Positions 38,243 through 46,193 of a stretch of DNA of 64,000 nt are shown piece after piece. A model generated the notes under the pieces. It saw only the letters and a list, made by a program, of their open reading frames with translations. It was not told the DNA's origin and did no database searches. Numbering within the stretch: the first letter of the stretch is position 1; each line of letters starts with the position of its first letter. Location of the stretch: NCBI RefSeq assembly GCF_039955095.1, contig NZ_CP154878.1, positions 1,736,001 through 1,800,000 of the forward strand. Direction: 5' to 3'. The DNA is from Limosilactobacillus sp. WILCCON 0051. Its GTDB lineage: Bacteria; Bacillota; Bacilli; Lactobacillales; Lactobacillaceae. The translations under genes and the position numbers were made by a program.

Positions 38243-38590
38243 AATAGATTCACCTCACTTTAGTAAGCTAAATCTAGCATAACACATTTGAATACTTTTA
38301 TTTATATTAGTTGCGTTTTTAACGATTAGCAATTAACCCCTATGCATTAATTATAATACAGAAAGGAAGCGATCTTACGCCCAGCATCATTTCAAAATAT
38401 GTAGATAGATGCGTTTGACCAAAATTGTCTGCGAGCTGCCTTTTGATGGGAAAGCCCTGGTCCTCATCAAGTCTTTTTGGTTGATGGATGGGAGCTGTCA
38501 CCATAAATTCAGTCGTCAGCTGCTTTTATGATCATCAGTGAACTGCCTTTGTGAAGAAAATAAGGACTTAATCGGCTATTGGCCAAGAGA

Positions 38591-38847
38591 TTACCTACTA
38601 TTTCTTGATTTCTGGCAGAAAGTAGGTAACTGTATACTCGGCCGATTTAACTTTACCTACTTTCGCCACCTTTTTTCGAAATAGTAGGTAAAGATGCATA
38701 TTATAGAGCTGATTGGGCCAGACCGACTTTGTGAATTACCTACTATTGGGGGATTTTTGATCAATAGTAGGTAATGTTAGGACAACCTAACTCGATATAC
38801 ATTAATTTTTACCTACTATGCATCGCTTTTTCGAAAAAAGTAGGTAA
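38591..38847 (+). repeat. TACCTAC array, copy B (257 bp)
   Basis: This copy has four units of TTACCTACT-N21-AGTAGGTAA with linkers of 23, 44 and 34 bp; all eight boxes are perfect. The 44-bp linker ends in a nearly invariant stretch (GATTGGGCCAGACCGAC then TTTGTGAA). The 34-bp linker holds GTTAGG-N4-CCTAAC. It lies between the IS607 element and an IS256 relic and has no coding potential. Confidence 0.97.
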
Positions 38848-38912
38848 TGAGATTTTCGTCAGATGTTTTATACAAGATTTTCTGCATAATAATCGTCATT
38901 ATGGCAATTTTT

Positions 38913-39291
38913 GGGAGTGTAAAATTGTTTGTGTAAATTTAAAGGAGGAATTGAAAAAGGGAAAGCCCTCCCCGTATGATTGAACTGCTAAAACCAATCA
39001 GAATACGGAGGCTTTCCCCATGGAAGATTCTATCAAAAATATTATTACCGCGCTACTGGCAGATGACGATTCTGCTTTGAAAGAACTGTTTCGAGCCCAG
39101 GTTGAAGATGCCGTGGATCGCTTCGTCATGACGCAGGTAGCGACCTACAACGATCAGAACTTGTCCAGAATACGCCGAACCCGCACTGGAATTACCGGCT
39201 GTAAGGACACGCTTGACACAATGTTTTAAAAACCAGGCTTCATCATACACAGAGGAAGATCCCTTTTTACACAAAATTATAGACACACCCC
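38913..39291 (+). mobile_element. Internally deleted IS256-family element
   Basis: A left end (GGGAGTGTAAAATTGTTTGTG) and an inverted right end (ACACAAAATTATAGACACACCCC) resemble each other as imperfect IS256-type terminal repeats. They flank the start of an IS256-type transposase frame, but only about 380 bp remain of the usual 1.3 kb. The transposase body is deleted. Confidence 0.7.
39020..39229 (+). pseudogene. IS256-type transposase, N-terminal fragment
   Basis: The frame begins MEDSIKNIITALLADDDSAL and continues FRAQVEDAVDRFVMTQVATY, matching the N-terminus of Mutator/IS256 transposases. It then runs into unrelated sequence and stops after 69 residues. The DDE catalytic domain is absent, so the gene is inactive. 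Confidence 0.8.
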
Positions 39292-39448
39292 AGTTTTTGA
39301 TGTCAGTCAACCAATCTACCGACGAGACATCACTGTTTTAGATTGAGACATTCCGATACTGGTCAACTAATTTACTGGTGAGCCATCACCGTTTAAGGTA
39401 ATTCAATAGTAATCGGACGAACCCGATATTTAAAATTATCGGATAAAC

Positions 39449-39480
39449 AAAAAGGGATGAGCAGACTGCTCATCCCTTTT
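39449..39480. terminator. Terminator after tRNA-Gly
   Basis: AAAAGGGATGAGCAG and its complement form a stem with a very small loop and T tracts on both strands. It lies directly 3' of the minus-strand tRNA gene. Confidence 0.88.
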
Positions 39481-39485
39481 AACTA

Positions 39486-39556
39486 AGCGGGTAACGAGAA
39501 TCGAACTCGCGACACAACCTTGGGAAGGTTGGGTTTTACCACTGAACTATACCCGC
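39486..39556 (-). tRNA. tRNA-Gly(CCC)
   Basis: The 71-nt gene folds as a cloverleaf. The acceptor GCGGGTA pairs with TACCCGC. The anticodon stem CAACC/GGTTG encloses the loop TTCCCAA, giving anticodon CCC (codon GGG). The T arm is GCGAG-TTCGATT-CTCGT. CCA is not encoded. Confidence 0.92.
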
Positions 39557-39637
39557 AAAAGCTAAGTAAAAATAACTTACTTAGCAAGTATACCTCATTA
39601 ATTTAAAAATGTCATCAAGTAATTTGATTTTTTTAAA

Positions 39638-39988
39638 CTAATTCTTGTCGGCTGGCTTTTCAATGCGTACCTTTGAAGAGCGTCGTGCCCGCGTCGCCTT
39701 TTTGCCAGTCGTCTTTTTAGCCTCTTTTTCGGCTTCTTCTTTCTCTGCTTCCACTTCGGCTTCTTTGTCTTCTGCCGTCCGTGGAACTGCCTTTAACATC
39801 TTGGCCTCATCTTTGCGAATGATTGCGCGACCGTTCAATTCGTTGACACCGCTCTGGTCAGACGGATCGTAGTCTTGAATGGCAATCATAATCGAGTTTT
39901 CATAAACCTTTTCGACTTCCCCGGAAAAGTCATGATCCATGGGGCCAAACTTCTTGCCTTTGACAACATCGCCAATCTTGTAAAGCAT
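39638..39988 (-). CDS. DUF2187-type protein with charged C-terminal tail
   Basis: This 116-residue protein has an N-terminal small beta-barrel-like region (MLYKIGDVVKGKKFGPMDHD; GEVEKVYENSIMIAI) typical of DUF2187. A highly charged tail of alternating Glu/Ala/Lys ends in a basic segment (KKATRARRSSKVRIEK). The start at 39988 follows GAGGTG. The function is unknown; the tail suggests nucleic-acid or ribosome association. Confidence 0.78.
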   Translation of the reverse strand: MLYKIGDVVKGKKFGPMDHDFSGEVEKVYENSIMIAIQDYDPSDQSGVNELNGRAIIRKDEAKMLKAVPRTAEDKEAEVEAEKEEAEKEAKKTTGKKATRARRSSKVRIEKPADKN

Positions 39989-40141
39989 GCAATTCACCTC
40001 GTCAATTTCCCGATTGATAGCAATACATGATAGTTTACTCTTTTTGCGGCAAAATTCAAGCATCACGTATCAAACCCGGCTTTATCAGCCAAAAAATGAT
40101 AAAATTTAAGCAGCTAAAACTTTAAAAGAGAGGCCTTTCAA

Positions 40142-40480
40142 ATGATCAAAACCCTAACTTTAATCGATGCCATCTGTGCGATTGCTCTTTTCGCCACTGC
40201 TTTTATGGGACTGCATGCCAAAATGGAAAAGCGCGTCAGTGACTGGTTCGTCCTCACGCGCTTGGCATTGATCGTTGCGGCCATTACGGCTCTGGCAACG
40301 ACGCTAATGTTTTTCAGTCTGCATCCGCTGCTGTTCGTTGGTCGCATCATCTGGTTACTGGTCGTGCTGCTTGCAATCGAGGCCGCCTTTCGACAAAAAC
40401 GCGAAACCTTTGGCAGTCCCTGGCTGTTTGGGGCTACCTACCTGATCTTAATCATCAACGTCATTATCAATATTTGGTAA
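40142..40480 (+). CDS. YisL family (DUF1516) membrane protein
   Basis: This 112-residue protein has four predicted transmembrane segments and little soluble sequence, ending YLILIINVIINIW. Length and topology match the YisL/DUF1516 family of Bacilli, whose role is unknown. GAGAGG precedes the start. Confidence 0.78.
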   Translation: MIKTLTLIDAICAIALFATAFMGLHAKMEKRVSDWFVLTRLALIVAAITALATTLMFFSLHPLLFVGRIIWLLVVLLAIEAAFRQKRETFGSPWLFGATYLILIINVIINIW

Positions 40481-40569
40481 TCAAAGCCGATCAATCAGGA
40501 TTTATCCGTCCAACGCTGCAAAAAGGACCTAATGATGCGATCGATCTTAGTCAGTGCTGATATTGTTGA

Positions 40570-41709
40570 TCAGCCGCGCTGCCAATACCCAGCCGTAATC
40601 GTATCGATCATTTTTACCAGCTGACGCGTTTCTTCAATGTCATGAACTCGCAAGACCCGACCACCATGCAGATACATGTAGGTTTCCGCAATCAGCGTAA
40701 CGGGCAGCCGCTCATCTTTTGGCAGATTAAACAATTTCTTGCCAAAGCCCTTACGTGAGATGGCAACCATGATTGGCCGGTTAAGGTAGCGGAATTCATC
40801 AATATTGCGCATCATTGCATAGTCCTGCTCACCATCGGCAACTTTCGAATAGCCGATTCCCTCATCAATAATTACCCGATCCAGGTTAATGCCGGCTTCT
40901 GAGATCTTAGCCAGGTTATGCTCAAAGAAGTGCTTCATTTCAACGGTCAGATTGCCATACTCGCGGTCCCGGCTGCTGTGCATCGTTACCAAACCAGCGC
41001 GACTGTTCTTTAACAGCAGCAGTTTCCGCTGATCGTCAAAGGCCTGCACGTCGTTGATGATATCGACGCCCATTTCCAGAACCTTTTCCATCACGGGCAG
41101 CTTATAGGTATCAACGGCAATGGCTACATTGGGGAACTCTTCCTGCAGCATTTTGATTCCAGGAACGATCCGCGCCAATTCCTCTTCTGGCGAGACTTCT
41201 TTAAATCCCCCCGGCTTGGTGGTTTGACCGTTAACCTCGATCACATCGGCACCTGCCGCAACCATTTGGCGAATATGTTCACGCATGGCTTCTGGAGTAT
41301 TGTAGCGTCCGCCATCATAAAACGAATCGGGCGTAATATTCATAATGCCATAAATAATTGGCTTAGCCGAAACGTTAAAGTCAAACCGGCCCGCGCGCCA
41401 ATATACAGTATGATTAGCCGCAATCTTAGCCAGCGAGCGGCACAGCTCCTCATCAGCCGGCCATTTACTGGTTGCACGGTGAGCCATTAAATGAAAGGCC
41501 GTCAGTGGCAGCATGAACTCAACCTTGCCTTTTAAATGCGCAATGGCAGCATCAAAATGATTCAAAAAATGGGCAACTTGATTGGTCAGTTCATCATCTT
41601 CGCATTCCCAGGTTAAAAAAAGCATCTGCTGATTATGAGCCAGCTTGTCATAAATTGCTGAGGCCAGTGGAGACAGGTTAGCAACGTTTGTATTTTCAAC
41701 AATTTTCAT
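40570..41709 (-). CDS. folP: Dihydropteroate synthase
   Basis: FolP joins p-aminobenzoate to the pterin in folate synthesis. The 379-residue protein has an N-terminal extension of about 115 residues, then the DHPS core with IYGIMNITPDSFYDGGRYN, ADVIEVNGQTTKPGG, AVDTYKLPVMEKVL and VAISRKGFGKKLF. The extension, absent from short DHPS, is typical of the lactobacillar form. The first codon overlaps the rdgB stop, so it is the last gene of folB-folK-folE-folC-rdgB-folP. Confidence 0.95.
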   Translation of the reverse strand: MKIVENTNVANLSPLASAIYDKLAHNQQMLFLTWECEDDELTNQVAHFLNHFDAAIAHLKGKVEFMLPLTAFHLMAHRATSKWPADEELCRSLAKIAANHTVYWRAGRFDFNVSAKPIIYGIMNITPDSFYDGGRYNTPEAMREHIRQMVAAGADVIEVNGQTTKPGGFKEVSPEEELARIVPGIKMLQEEFPNVAIAVDTYKLPVMEKVLEMGVDIINDVQAFDDQRKLLLLKNSRAGLVTMHSSRDREYGNLTVEMKHFFEHNLAKISEAGINLDRVIIDEGIGYSKVADGEQDYAMMRNIDEFRYLNRPIMVAISRKGFGKKLFNLPKDERLPVTLIAETYMYLHGGRVLRVHDIEETRQLVKMIDTITAGYWQRG

Positions 41710-42308
41710 TTCGATGTTTCCTCCATTAGGTCTAAAAGATTCTTAACGGCACGGCTGCGATGACAATAGGCAGCCCAACTGGCAAAATCCATCTCGGCCA
41801 GCGTGTGATCAAGGCCATTTGGAATCAGAATGCGGTCAAATCCTGAACCCTCATTACCATGCTGAGCCGTGGCAATCGTTCCGCTCAATTTTCCATGAGC
41901 AATTTGAACGACCTGACCATTTCTTGCCAGCGCAATTACGGTTTTCATGACAAAATGTCGATCGTGACCATTAACCAATTGAATAATACCATCATTCATA
42001 TCGCTTTTGGTGGCAAAATGCGGGGTCAGCTGACGCGCAGTCTCAATCCCAAACCTTTGCGGAAAAGCTTTCAATTCAAGTCCAGAATCATCAGCAATCA
42101 CGTTTTGATCAGGCAGCAGCCGGCTGATGAACTGGGCTTTTTTAGCGGCGTTTTCTTCGTAGCTGCGCTTGCCTTCTGCTGGAAATTCTTGCCGCGCCGT
42201 CAATTGATCGTAGGCAATTCCACGGGCGCCGTAAAATTCCAGAATTTGACCGATTTCACGCTGCTTGGCTGGATTATGAGTTGCAATTACAAAACTCTGT
42301 GTCGTCAT
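41706..42308 (-). CDS. rdgB: Non-canonical purine NTP pyrophosphatase (RdgB/HAM1)
   Basis: This 200-residue Ham1-family enzyme begins MTTQSFVIATHNPAKQREI and carries NVIADDSGLELKAF and the C-terminal AEMDFASWAAYCHRSRA. It hydrolyses dITP and XTP. Its place inside the folate operon is a known lactobacillar arrangement and may also supply a pterin triphosphate hydrolase activity; that is inference. The start at 42308 follows GAGGCGAG and lies 1 bp after folC. Confidence 0.92.
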   Translation of the reverse strand: MTTQSFVIATHNPAKQREIGQILEFYGARGIAYDQLTARQEFPAEGKRSYEENAAKKAQFISRLLPDQNVIADDSGLELKAFPQRFGIETARQLTPHFATKSDMNDGIIQLVNGHDRHFVMKTVIALARNGQVVQIAHGKLSGTIATAQHGNEGSGFDRILIPNGLDHTLAEMDFASWAAYCHRSRAVKNLLDLMEETSK

Positions 42309-42309
42309 C

Positions 42310-43584
42310 TTAAATTCTCGCCTCAATTTCCTTGATCAGATAAAACGATCCCGTTATCAGCACCATGCCATCAGGACCTGCCAAGGCAACGGCTTTTTGA
42401 TAGGCAGCCCAGGCATCATCAATCACCATGGCAGTCGGCAGATACTGATGCAGCTCCTCAGCTGGCAGAGCACGCTTTGGCTGATCTGGTGTTGCCAAAA
42501 TTATCTGGGCATCCAGCTGGGCATATTGCCGAGCCATTTGAGCAACGTTTTTGTCCTTTAAAAATCCCAGTACCAAGACTAGTTTTTTGGGGTACCCCAA
42601 TTGATTGAGCGTTTGAATCAACCGCGATGCCGCGTCGGGATTATGCGCCCCATCCAAAAAACATTGCGGGTGCGTACCGATCTGCTGCAGCCGCCCGGGA
42701 ATCGTAATCTGCGCCAATACTTTCTTGATCTGTTCTGCTGTGATCTCTGTACCGGTTTGATTCAGCCAATCAACAGCCGTCAATGCGGTTTTGAGATTAT
42801 CCAGCTGAAAAGCGCCTAAAAGCCTAAAGCTGCATACTGAGTCAATGGCTGCCGTCTTGATCTGCAGCTGCGTTTTCGACCAGCTTTGATCCAATACCTT
42901 GACTGCGACCTGCTTTTCACTGTCCAAAAATTTCACCTGGCATGCCTGCGCCTTTTTTAAAATCTCTTGAAAAGCAGCCGGTTCTTGATGCGGCGCTAAA
43001 ACAACTGCCCGACTGCCCGGCTTGATGATGCCAGCTTTAGCCTGCGCGATGTCTTTGATGGCAGGTCCTAAAATTCGCGTATGATCAAGCGCAATGTGCG
43101 TGATGATCGCCAGTTCGGGAGCCTCAATTGCATTGGTGGCATCATTTTGACCGCCCAAGCCGCACTCGATGACGGCCCAGTCAACTTTTTGGTCGGCAAA
43201 ATACTGCAGCATGATCAGCGTCCACCATTCAAAAACGGTTAGATCAGCCGTCGTTAGCTCAGCGGGCAGCTGCCGTTTGATTTTTTCATAAACCGCAACA
43301 AAATCCGCGCGTTCAATCATTTGACCATTGACTTGAATCTGCTCGCGCTGATCAACCATTGCTGGACTGCTGAAATGACCGACTTTTAAATTCGCGGCCC
43401 GCAAAAAATTAACGATCAGACTGCCAGTCGAGCCCTTGCCATTGGTGCCGGCAATATGAATGATTCGGTACTGACGCTCAGGATGATTCAGCTTTGCCAA
43501 CACCCGCTTGAGCATGCCCACCCGATCGTTGTCGCCACCGCGCATCTGTGGATTTAGACTGGCAATGATTCGTTCATAGCTCAT
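42310..43584 (-). CDS. folC: Folylpolyglutamate / dihydrofolate synthase
   Basis: This 424-residue Mur-ligase-family enzyme has the P-loop IHIAGTNGKGSTGSLIV near residue 42, IECGLGGQNDATNA and IAIDHTRILG-like ITHIALDHTRILG in the central domain, and FLDGAHNPDAASRL. It adds glutamate to dihydropteroate or folates. The 3' end of folE overlaps its start by 4 bp. Confidence 0.95.
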   Translation of the reverse strand: MSYERIIASLNPQMRGGDNDRVGMLKRVLAKLNHPERQYRIIHIAGTNGKGSTGSLIVNFLRAANLKVGHFSSPAMVDQREQIQVNGQMIERADFVAVYEKIKRQLPAELTTADLTVFEWWTLIMLQYFADQKVDWAVIECGLGGQNDATNAIEAPELAIITHIALDHTRILGPAIKDIAQAKAGIIKPGSRAVVLAPHQEPAAFQEILKKAQACQVKFLDSEKQVAVKVLDQSWSKTQLQIKTAAIDSVCSFRLLGAFQLDNLKTALTAVDWLNQTGTEITAEQIKKVLAQITIPGRLQQIGTHPQCFLDGAHNPDAASRLIQTLNQLGYPKKLVLVLGFLKDKNVAQMARQYAQLDAQIILATPDQPKRALPAEELHQYLPTAMVIDDAWAAYQKAVALAGPDGMVLITGSFYLIKEIEARI

Positions 43585-44153
43585 TTGACCAGGTCCTTAG
43601 TCTGCATTAAAAACTCTTTGCGCAGTGCCAGGTCATCTTTAAACTCACCGGTAAATTTAGAAGTATAGGTAAACTGACCGGTCTTATTGATCCCCCGCAT
43701 CTCCATGCACATATGCCGAGCCGCGACCTTGATTGCAATTCCTTTAGGGTTTAAGATCCGCTGCAGCTCATTAGCCAGCTCAGTGGTCAGCCGCTCCTGC
43801 ATTCCAGGCTTTTTAGCGACAAAATCGACCAGTCGCGGAATCTTGCTTAAGCCGATGACTTTGCCGTCGCGTGGCACATAAGCGACGCTGACATTGCCAA
43901 AGAACGGCAGCAGATGATGCTCACACATTGAATAAAACGGAATCTGCTGGATCAGGACCATCTCTGGCTGATCATCAACATGAAAAGTCTTATAATTGCT
44001 GAAGTCTTCTGGCTGGTGGTTCAAAGAGGCAAAAATTTCAGCATACATCTTGGCAACCCGCTGTGGCGTCTCTTTAAGGCCCTCACGCTGAGGATCCTCG
44101 CCAAATGCCTCTAAAAGCTCACTGACCGCGTGCTTGATTTTTTCTTGATCCAT
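43581..44153 (-). CDS. folE: GTP cyclohydrolase I
   Basis: This 190-residue enzyme has the zinc and active-site motif FYSMCEHHLLPFFGNVSVAY and the C-terminal AARHMCMEMRGINKTGQ. It opens the GTP ring to 7,8-dihydroneopterin triphosphate, the first step of pterin synthesis. It lies 8 bp after folK. Confidence 0.98.
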   Translation of the reverse strand: MDQEKIKHAVSELLEAFGEDPQREGLKETPQRVAKMYAEIFASLNHQPEDFSNYKTFHVDDQPEMVLIQQIPFYSMCEHHLLPFFGNVSVAYVPRDGKVIGLSKIPRLVDFVAKKPGMQERLTTELANELQRILNPKGIAIKVAARHMCMEMRGINKTGQFTYTSKFTGEFKDDLALRKEFLMQTKDLVK

Positions 44154-44161
44154 AATTTCCC

Positions 44162-44644
44162 CTATTCTACTGGACGAATCCAGTTATGATCCGTGGTGTT
44201 TTGCAGCAGCCGCTTGATCCAAGCCTGGTGTGCCGGATCATCATCCATCACGTCTAGCAACGGCTGCAGGACGAACCGGCGATTCCCCATTTCAGGATGC
44301 GGAATCTTTAAATTCGCCGTCTGCCATTCCTCATCTTCATAAAGAACGATATCTAGATCGATCGTCCGTGGTCCCCAGTGAATCAGCCGCCGTCGATGCA
44401 GCGACTTTTCAATGATCTGCAGCCAATGAAGCAGCTCAAGCGGTGTTAGATTGGTATCCAGCGCAACGGCGATATTTAAAAAATCATCCTGCTTGACGCC
44501 GCCAACTGGTTCGGTTTCATAGATTGGCGAGACCTTCAAGTTTTGATTGGCCGGATTGCGCATCAGCAGGTCCAACGCGCGCGCCAGATTGTCAAAACGG
44601 TCGCCTAGGTTGGTGCCGATGCTTAAGTAGGCCCGCTTAGTCAT
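44162..44644 (-). CDS. folK: 2-amino-4-hydroxy-6-hydroxymethyldihydropteridine pyrophosphokinase
   Basis: This 160-residue HPPK has the start YLSIGTNLGDRFDNLARAL and the signature WGPRTIDLDIVLYEDEEW. It activates the pterin alcohol for FolP. Its start overlaps the folB 3' end by 8 bp. Confidence 0.97.
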   Translation of the reverse strand: MTKRAYLSIGTNLGDRFDNLARALDLLMRNPANQNLKVSPIYETEPVGGVKQDDFLNIAVALDTNLTPLELLHWLQIIEKSLHRRRLIHWGPRTIDLDIVLYEDEEWQTANLKIPHPEMGNRRFVLQPLLDVMDDDPAHQAWIKRLLQNTTDHNWIRPVE

Positions 44645-45002
44645 TGTTAACCCCCACTACTTCAATTTCCACGTTGTCAAAAATACCATCAATCGGCACA
44701 CTGTATTTGCGAATTCTTAAAGTAACCTGCTGCAAGCTTGGGTAGTCTGCTAAAATCTTTTTTAAAAGCTGATTGGCCACGCTTTCGATCAAGTCAAAAG
44801 AATGCGTTGTAACAAATTCTCTAATGGTACCATAGACATCCGCATAGCTGACGGTTTCGTTCAAATCATCATGCTGAACCCGTTCTTCAATTGGATACTG
44901 CATGTCGACGTCAATCTCCAGCTTTTGTCCGAGTTTCTTTTCTTCGGCAAACACGCCGTTATAGGTATGAAACTTCATATTATTGATCCTGATGCGCCCG
45001 AT
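44637..45002 (-). CDS. folB: Dihydroneopterin aldolase, possible AUC start
   Basis: FolB cleaves dihydroneopterin to the hydroxymethylpterin. The core is MKFHTYNGVFAEEKKLGQKL with QHDDLNETVSYADVY, and GIFDNVEIEVVG closes the fold. In the family the first strand precedes the MKF segment, so IRINN should be coded. The SD AAGGAGAGG at 45009-45017 is 9 nt from an ATC at 45002; the only canonical alternatives are TTG at 45029, which has no SD, and ATG at 44978, which is too far and loses the first strand. The exact start is uncertain. Confidence 0.9.
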   Translation of the reverse strand: MGRIRINNMKFHTYNGVFAEEKKLGQKLEIDVDMQYPIEERVQHDDLNETVSYADVYGTIREFVTTHSFDLIESVANQLLKKILADYPSLQQVTLRIRKYSVPIDGIFDNVEIEVVGVNND

Positions 45003-45118
45003 GATAACCCTCTCCTTACCTGGTTTCAAAATTCAATACAACCATCATACCGCACCCATGCCCGATGCAAAATCTTTATGCTAAAATAAATATTGATAAA
45101 TTTTAAGGAAGTGAAGCC

Positions 45119-45406
45119 ATGTTCTTAATGACCGAAAATCTGCCATCACCGCATAAATCACTTGGCATCGTTAACGCAACCAGTCACTTGATGCTGCCCA
45201 GCGAGGCCATCGATGAATTTGAGGCCTTTGATCAGCTTTTTCCAGCCGTTGAGGAGAAGCTGAAGCAAAAAGCAAGTGAAAAAGGTGCTGATGGAATCGT
45301 TGGCGTCCGGTTTACCACCAATGTCGCCAACGTCCAAGTCGCGCCTAAATTTCTGGTCTTAACCGGTTATGGAACGATGGTGCAGCTACTGAATCAAAAA
45401 AGTTGA
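45119..45406 (+). CDS. YbjQ/UPF0145-like protein
   Basis: This 95-residue protein has the pattern SLGIVNATSHLML, a charged helix (AVEEKLKQKASEKGADGIVG) and the strand FLVLTGYGTMVQL, resembling the YbjQ/UPF0145 family, which forms pentameric beta assemblies. The function is unknown. It is divergent from folB and precedes the tRNA-Leu array. Confidence 0.65.
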   Translation: MFLMTENLPSPHKSLGIVNATSHLMLPSEAIDEFEAFDQLFPAVEEKLKQKASEKGADGIVGVRFTTNVANVQVAPKFLVLTGYGTMVQLLNQKS

Positions 45407-45425
45407 TTTTTTTTGGTAAATTCGC

Positions 45426-45454
45426 TTGCAATATTTTGCTATTAACGATATAGT
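45426..45454 (+). promoter_or_regulatory. Promoter of the tRNA-Leu array
   Basis: TTGCAA (45426-45431) and TATAGT (45449-45454) are spaced by 17 bp, about 40 bp before the first tRNA. Confidence 0.7.
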
Positions 45455-45499
45455 TAATATCGTTGTCTTAGGCAACAGATAATCAATTAAAATTGAGAT

Positions 45500-45583
45500 G
45501 CCCCAGTGGCGGAACTGGCAGACGCGCAACGTTCAGGTCGTTGTATGGGTAACCATGTACAGGTTCGAATCCTGTCTGGGGCA
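45500..45583 (+). tRNA. tRNA-Leu(CAG), copy 1
   Basis: The 84-nt class II tRNA has acceptor GCCCCAG/CTGGGGC with discriminator A and an anticodon stem-loop CAACG-TTCAGGT-CGTTG, giving anticodon CAG (codon CTG). The long variable arm is TGTATGGGTAACCATGTACA-like. It differs from copies 2-4 by one base (A for G) in the variable-arm loop. Confidence 0.96.
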
Positions 45584-45617
45584 TTGGCTTTTATAACCTT
45601 AACTTAACATTTCAAAT

Positions 45618-45701
45618 GCCCCAGTGGCGGAACTGGCAGACGCGCAACGTTCAGGTCGTTGTATGGGTGACCATGTACAGGTTCGAATCCTGTCTGGGGC
45701 A
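45618..45701 (+). tRNA. tRNA-Leu(CAG), copy 2
   Basis: This is identical to copies 3 and 4 over all 84 nt, with the same cloverleaf and CAG anticodon. It begins exactly 118 bp after copy 1. Confidence 0.96.
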
Positions 45702-45735
45702 TTGGCTTTTATAGCCTTAACTCAACATTTCAAAT

Positions 45736-45819
45736 GCCCCAGTGGCGGAACTGGCAGACGCGCAACGTTCAGGTCGTTGTATGGGTGACCATGTACAGGT
45801 TCGAATCCTGTCTGGGGCA
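45736..45819 (+). tRNA. tRNA-Leu(CAG), copy 3
   Basis: This is the third unit of the 118-bp tandem repeat. The sequence is identical to copies 2 and 4, and the spacer repeats with one or two substitutions. Confidence 0.96.
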
Positions 45820-45853
45820 TTGGCTTTTATAGCCTTAACTTAACATTTCAAAT

Positions 45854-45937
45854 GCCCCAGTGGCGGAACTGGCAGACGCGCAACGTTCAGGTCGTTGTAT
45901 GGGTGACCATGTACAGGTTCGAATCCTGTCTGGGGCA
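45854..45937 (+). tRNA. tRNA-Leu(CAG), copy 4
   Basis: This is the last copy of the array. It is followed by unrelated sequence and a terminator. Confidence 0.96.
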
Positions 45938-45946
45938 TTATTCAAG

Positions 45947-45973
45947 CAGTCGTTGTGATACGGCTGTTTTTTT
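45947..45973 (+). terminator. Terminator of the tRNA-Leu array
   Basis: CAGTCGT and ACGGCTG pair (7 bp with one G-U) around a 6-nt loop, followed by seven T residues. Confidence 0.85.
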
Positions 45974-46147
45974 ATTTGCTTGATTATTTTGACGTCCCAC
46001 CATCAAATTTCATCTATAAATCAGTTTTTTCCAATATTGACACTAGGCTCGCGACCATCATCAAACCAGATCATTAGCCAATTCAATTTTCAGCCATCAA
46101 CATGCCTACCATAGCCAGCCTTTTGTCAGCTATTATAAAATGGCATT

Positions 46148-46182
46148 AAAAAAGCGATCGGCACTGCTGCCGGTCGCTTTTT
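46148..46182. terminator. Bidirectional terminator
   Basis: AAAAAGCGATCGGCA and its complement form a long stem with a 4-nt loop and T tracts on both strands. It lies just 3' of the small minus-strand gene at 46194. The stretch 45974-46147 shows nothing else. Confidence 0.85.
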
Positions 46183-46193
46183 AAGCGTGCTGG

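Larger units (their letters stand above)
36100..38290 (-). mobile_element. IS607-family insertion sequence with tnpA and tnpB
   Basis: A serine recombinase with a MerR-like helix-turn-helix and a TnpB overlap in the order tnpA-tnpB, which defines the IS607 group. Both frames look intact. IS607 elements lack clear terminal inverted repeats, so the ends are approximate. About 250 bp of structured non-coding DNA follow tnpB and probably include the right end. Confidence 0.8.

Noticed and set aside
38591-38847. MITE of the neighbouring IS607 or IS256
   Set aside because: The element ends (TTACCTACT) match neither IS256 terminal repeats nor IS607 ends, and copies A and C have no such element beside them.
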